A stretch of 64,000 bases of DNA from an uncultured Lachnospiraceae bacterium (GTDB lineage Bacteria > Bacillota > Clostridia > Lachnospirales > Lachnospiraceae), in the NCBI GenBank assembly GCA_910578405.1, contig CAJTQO010000002.1, positions 100,797 to 164,796 of the forward strand. Direction: 5' to 3'. Under the pieces are notes generated by a model. The model was given only the letters and a program-made list of their open reading frames with translations, ran no database searches and was not told the DNA's origin. Of the stretch, positions 62,907 through 64,000 are shown piece after piece; position 1 is the first letter of the stretch; each line of letters begins with the position of its first letter. The translations under genes were made by a program, and so were the position numbers.

Positions 62907-63496
62907 TCTGCACCGCCTTTCTTCACAGACAATATTCCCATGATAAAACTGTATATGCTTGCGATAGTATCAAGGTTTTCAATATCGTATATCATTCTTA
63001 CGATATTGCAGCGGTATTCTCTGGCTTGCTTTTCTTCTGCGGTCTGTTCCGGCTCCGGCTCTGCTTCCTTTGATTTTCTGTCCTCACGTTCTGCCCGGAT
63101 TTCAAGCATAGGTTTTGTTACTCTGTTTGGCATAAGATAAAAACAATCTTCCGGCAACAGATAAGACATCATGCAATAGAAATACTCTGCTCTGTACCCA
63201 AAAGGCAGATAATAGACTAACTCTAAAAGTTTACGGTGCATATCGTCCTTTACACGCTTATCAATTTTTGCTTCCTGTTCGGCTTCTGCTTGCTTATATC
63301 CAGCCATAAAGCCATAATTGAAAAGGTCATAAATCAAATCAATAATGCTTTCTCTATCAGCTTGTCTGAAAAGTTCTTTGTAATTGCCTATTTGTGCAGC
63401 GTTAAAATCAAAATCATTATGCCGAGGGTGCTTTGCTTCCCACTTTGTAAATACTTGCTTTGCTTCGACAGTGGTCATGTTCTTAATCTTCTTCAT
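62903..63496 (-). CDS. Hypothetical protein of a conjugative or phage-like element
   Basis: A 197-residue protein, starting at first base 63496 after GAAAGGAAG, reads MKKIKNMTTVEAKQVFTKWE and is rich in charged residues; a segment EREDRKSKEAEPEPEQTAEE looks like a flexible linker. It is downstream of the integrase and coupled with two small genes. Similar cargo is common in integrative elements of Firmicutes, but I do not recognise the family. Confidence 0.65.
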   Translation of the reverse strand: MKKIKNMTTVEAKQVFTKWEAKHPRHNDFDFNAAQIGNYKELFRQADRESIIDLIYDLFNYGFMAGYKQAEAEQEAKIDKRVKDDMHRKLLELVYYLPFGYRAEYFYCMMSYLLPEDCFYLMPNRVTKPMLEIRAEREDRKSKEAEPEPEQTAEEKQAREYRCNIVRMIYDIENLDTIASIYSFIMGILSVKKGGAE

Positions 63497-63539
63497 TGTA
63501 AAATCTTCCTTTCTTTTGGTTGGGAAGTATGCTACAATG

Positions 63540-63568
63540 AACATACTCCCTTTAATTTGCTTTGTCGA
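63540..63568 (-). promoter_or_regulatory. Candidate promoter of the small-gene operon (minus strand)
   Basis: On the minus strand TCGACA (63563-63568) and TATGTT (63540-63545) are 17 bp apart, about 45 bp ahead of the 197-residue gene. Confidence 0.4.
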
Positions 63569-63587
63569 GTGGTTATTGTGGAGTAGC

Positions 63588-63623
63588 GGCTCTATGGTAT
63601 TTTCGGTACTGTAGAGCCTTTTT
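63588..63623 (+). terminator. Hairpin with T tract, + strand orientation, between integrase and cargo genes
   Basis: GGCTCTATGGTA (63588-63599) pairs with TACTGTAGAGCC (63607-63618) apart from the middle, and a T run follows on the + strand. It may stop antisense transcription toward the integrase or be a small bidirectional terminator. Confidence 0.45.
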
Positions 63624-63655
63624 AATTGCTACAATCAATCTGCATCAACTCCTTT

Positions 63656-64000
63656 CTATTTTTTGATTTTCTCCATTTCGGATTTTAGTTGTTCCATTGT
63701 TCTATGGGTATATACCTTTTCGGTAATATCCTCTATGGCATGTCCGACAATCAGCTTTAAGATATATTCATCAACGCCACATGATTTTGCTTTTGTAATG
63801 AATGTGTGCCGGGTTTCATGTGGACGGTGTGTCATTTTTAATCTGTCCATGACTTTCTGAAATCTCTTGCGGTATTTATCGTAGGTCATATATGTACCCT
63901 GCTGCCCGTTTATATCATTAAAGAGATATTCAGATTGCAGAGTGTCAGCTTCTTTTATGCGGTTTTCAATTAACGTTTTTATTATTGGATGGATAGGAAC
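63656..64000 (-). CDS. Tyrosine integrase (site-specific recombinase), 5' partial
   Basis: The frame is open to the right window edge, giving the last 114 residues of a tyrosine recombinase. The catalytic residues are visible: RPHETRHTFITKAKS (H-x-x-R), LIVGHAIEDITEKVYTHRT (the second histidine and the nucleophile tyrosine). The C-terminus ends MEQLKSEMEKIKK. It resembles integrases of Tn916-like conjugative elements and phages. The gene points toward the boundary with the chromosome near 62.4 kb, the usual arrangement at the end of such elements. The arginine and lysine of the N-terminal catalytic part lie outside the window. Confidence 0.9.
   Translation of the reverse strand, partial: VPIHPIIKTLIENRIKEADTLQSEYLFNDINGQQGTYMTYDKYRKRFQKVMDRLKMTHRPHETRHTFITKAKSCGVDEYILKLIVGHAIEDITEKVYTHRTMEQLKSEMEKIKK

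Overview
The window looks like a chromosome segment of an anaerobic, spore-forming Firmicute, most likely a Lachnospiraceae (Clostridium cluster XIVa) member. The evidence is a SCIFF peptide with its radical SAM maturase, an oxygen-independent class III ribonucleotide reductase, rubrerythrin, a meso-DAP type MurE (DNPR motif), the sporulation pair YqfC/YqfD beside PhoH and YbeY, a SpoVB-like flippase, and strong AGGAGG-type ribosome sites on nearly every gene. No rRNA or tRNA gene was seen. Almost all genes lie on the + strand.

Layout. 1-3.9 kb: two chemotaxis receptors; the first is cut by the window edge and carries a C-terminal SsuA-like binding-protein domain. 4.0-8.3 kb: a Tet(M)-like translation GTPase fused to a YacP/Rae1-like NYN nuclease, then a MATE transporter. 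8.4-14.9 kb: thioesterase, rubrerythrin, TPR lipoprotein, NrdD with a fused CxxC redox domain, a degenerate Nudix protein, PyrF. 15.1-17.4 kb: the SCIFF system (membrane protein, 47-residue peptide, maturase) with a long hairpin between peptide and maturase. 17.6-28.2 kb: SecDF, RecJ, MurE, PriA, Def, Fmt and a zinc metallopeptidase. 28.7-39 kb: a flavodoxin/ferredoxin protein, RsmB, RlmN, a MITE-like element, PP2C phosphatase, PASTA kinase, RsgA, a SPOUT methyltransferase and an RluA-type pseudouridine synthase. 38.8-46.2 kb: a small protein, PAP2 phosphatase, pyrimidine-nucleoside phosphorylase, YqfC, YqfD, PhoH, YbeY, SpoVB-like flippase.

46.2-51.5 kb is an accessory island: a two-repeat relic of a type I-E-like CRISPR array without cas genes, gene fragments, a large serine recombinase with a repeat-expanded insert and a doubtful start codon, and an unknown secreted protein. 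51.5-53.1 kb (minus strand) holds an SsuBC-type ABC transporter without its own binding protein. 53.2-62.4 kb: ArgH, Asd, a DUF234-type ATPase, topoisomerase III, a second MITE-like element, a left-handed beta-helix protein, and the NifU-like / GGGtGRT pair. From about 62.4 kb to the right edge lies the end of an integrated element: direct repeats, three small minus-strand genes and the C-terminal part of a tyrosine integrase.

The best candidates for undescribed biology are the GTPase-nuclease fusion (4060-6903), the receptor fused to a periplasmic-binding-protein fold (2-1909), the NifU-like/GGGtGRT operon (60643-62362) and the SCIFF locus. All functions are inferred from reading the sequence; no database search was run.
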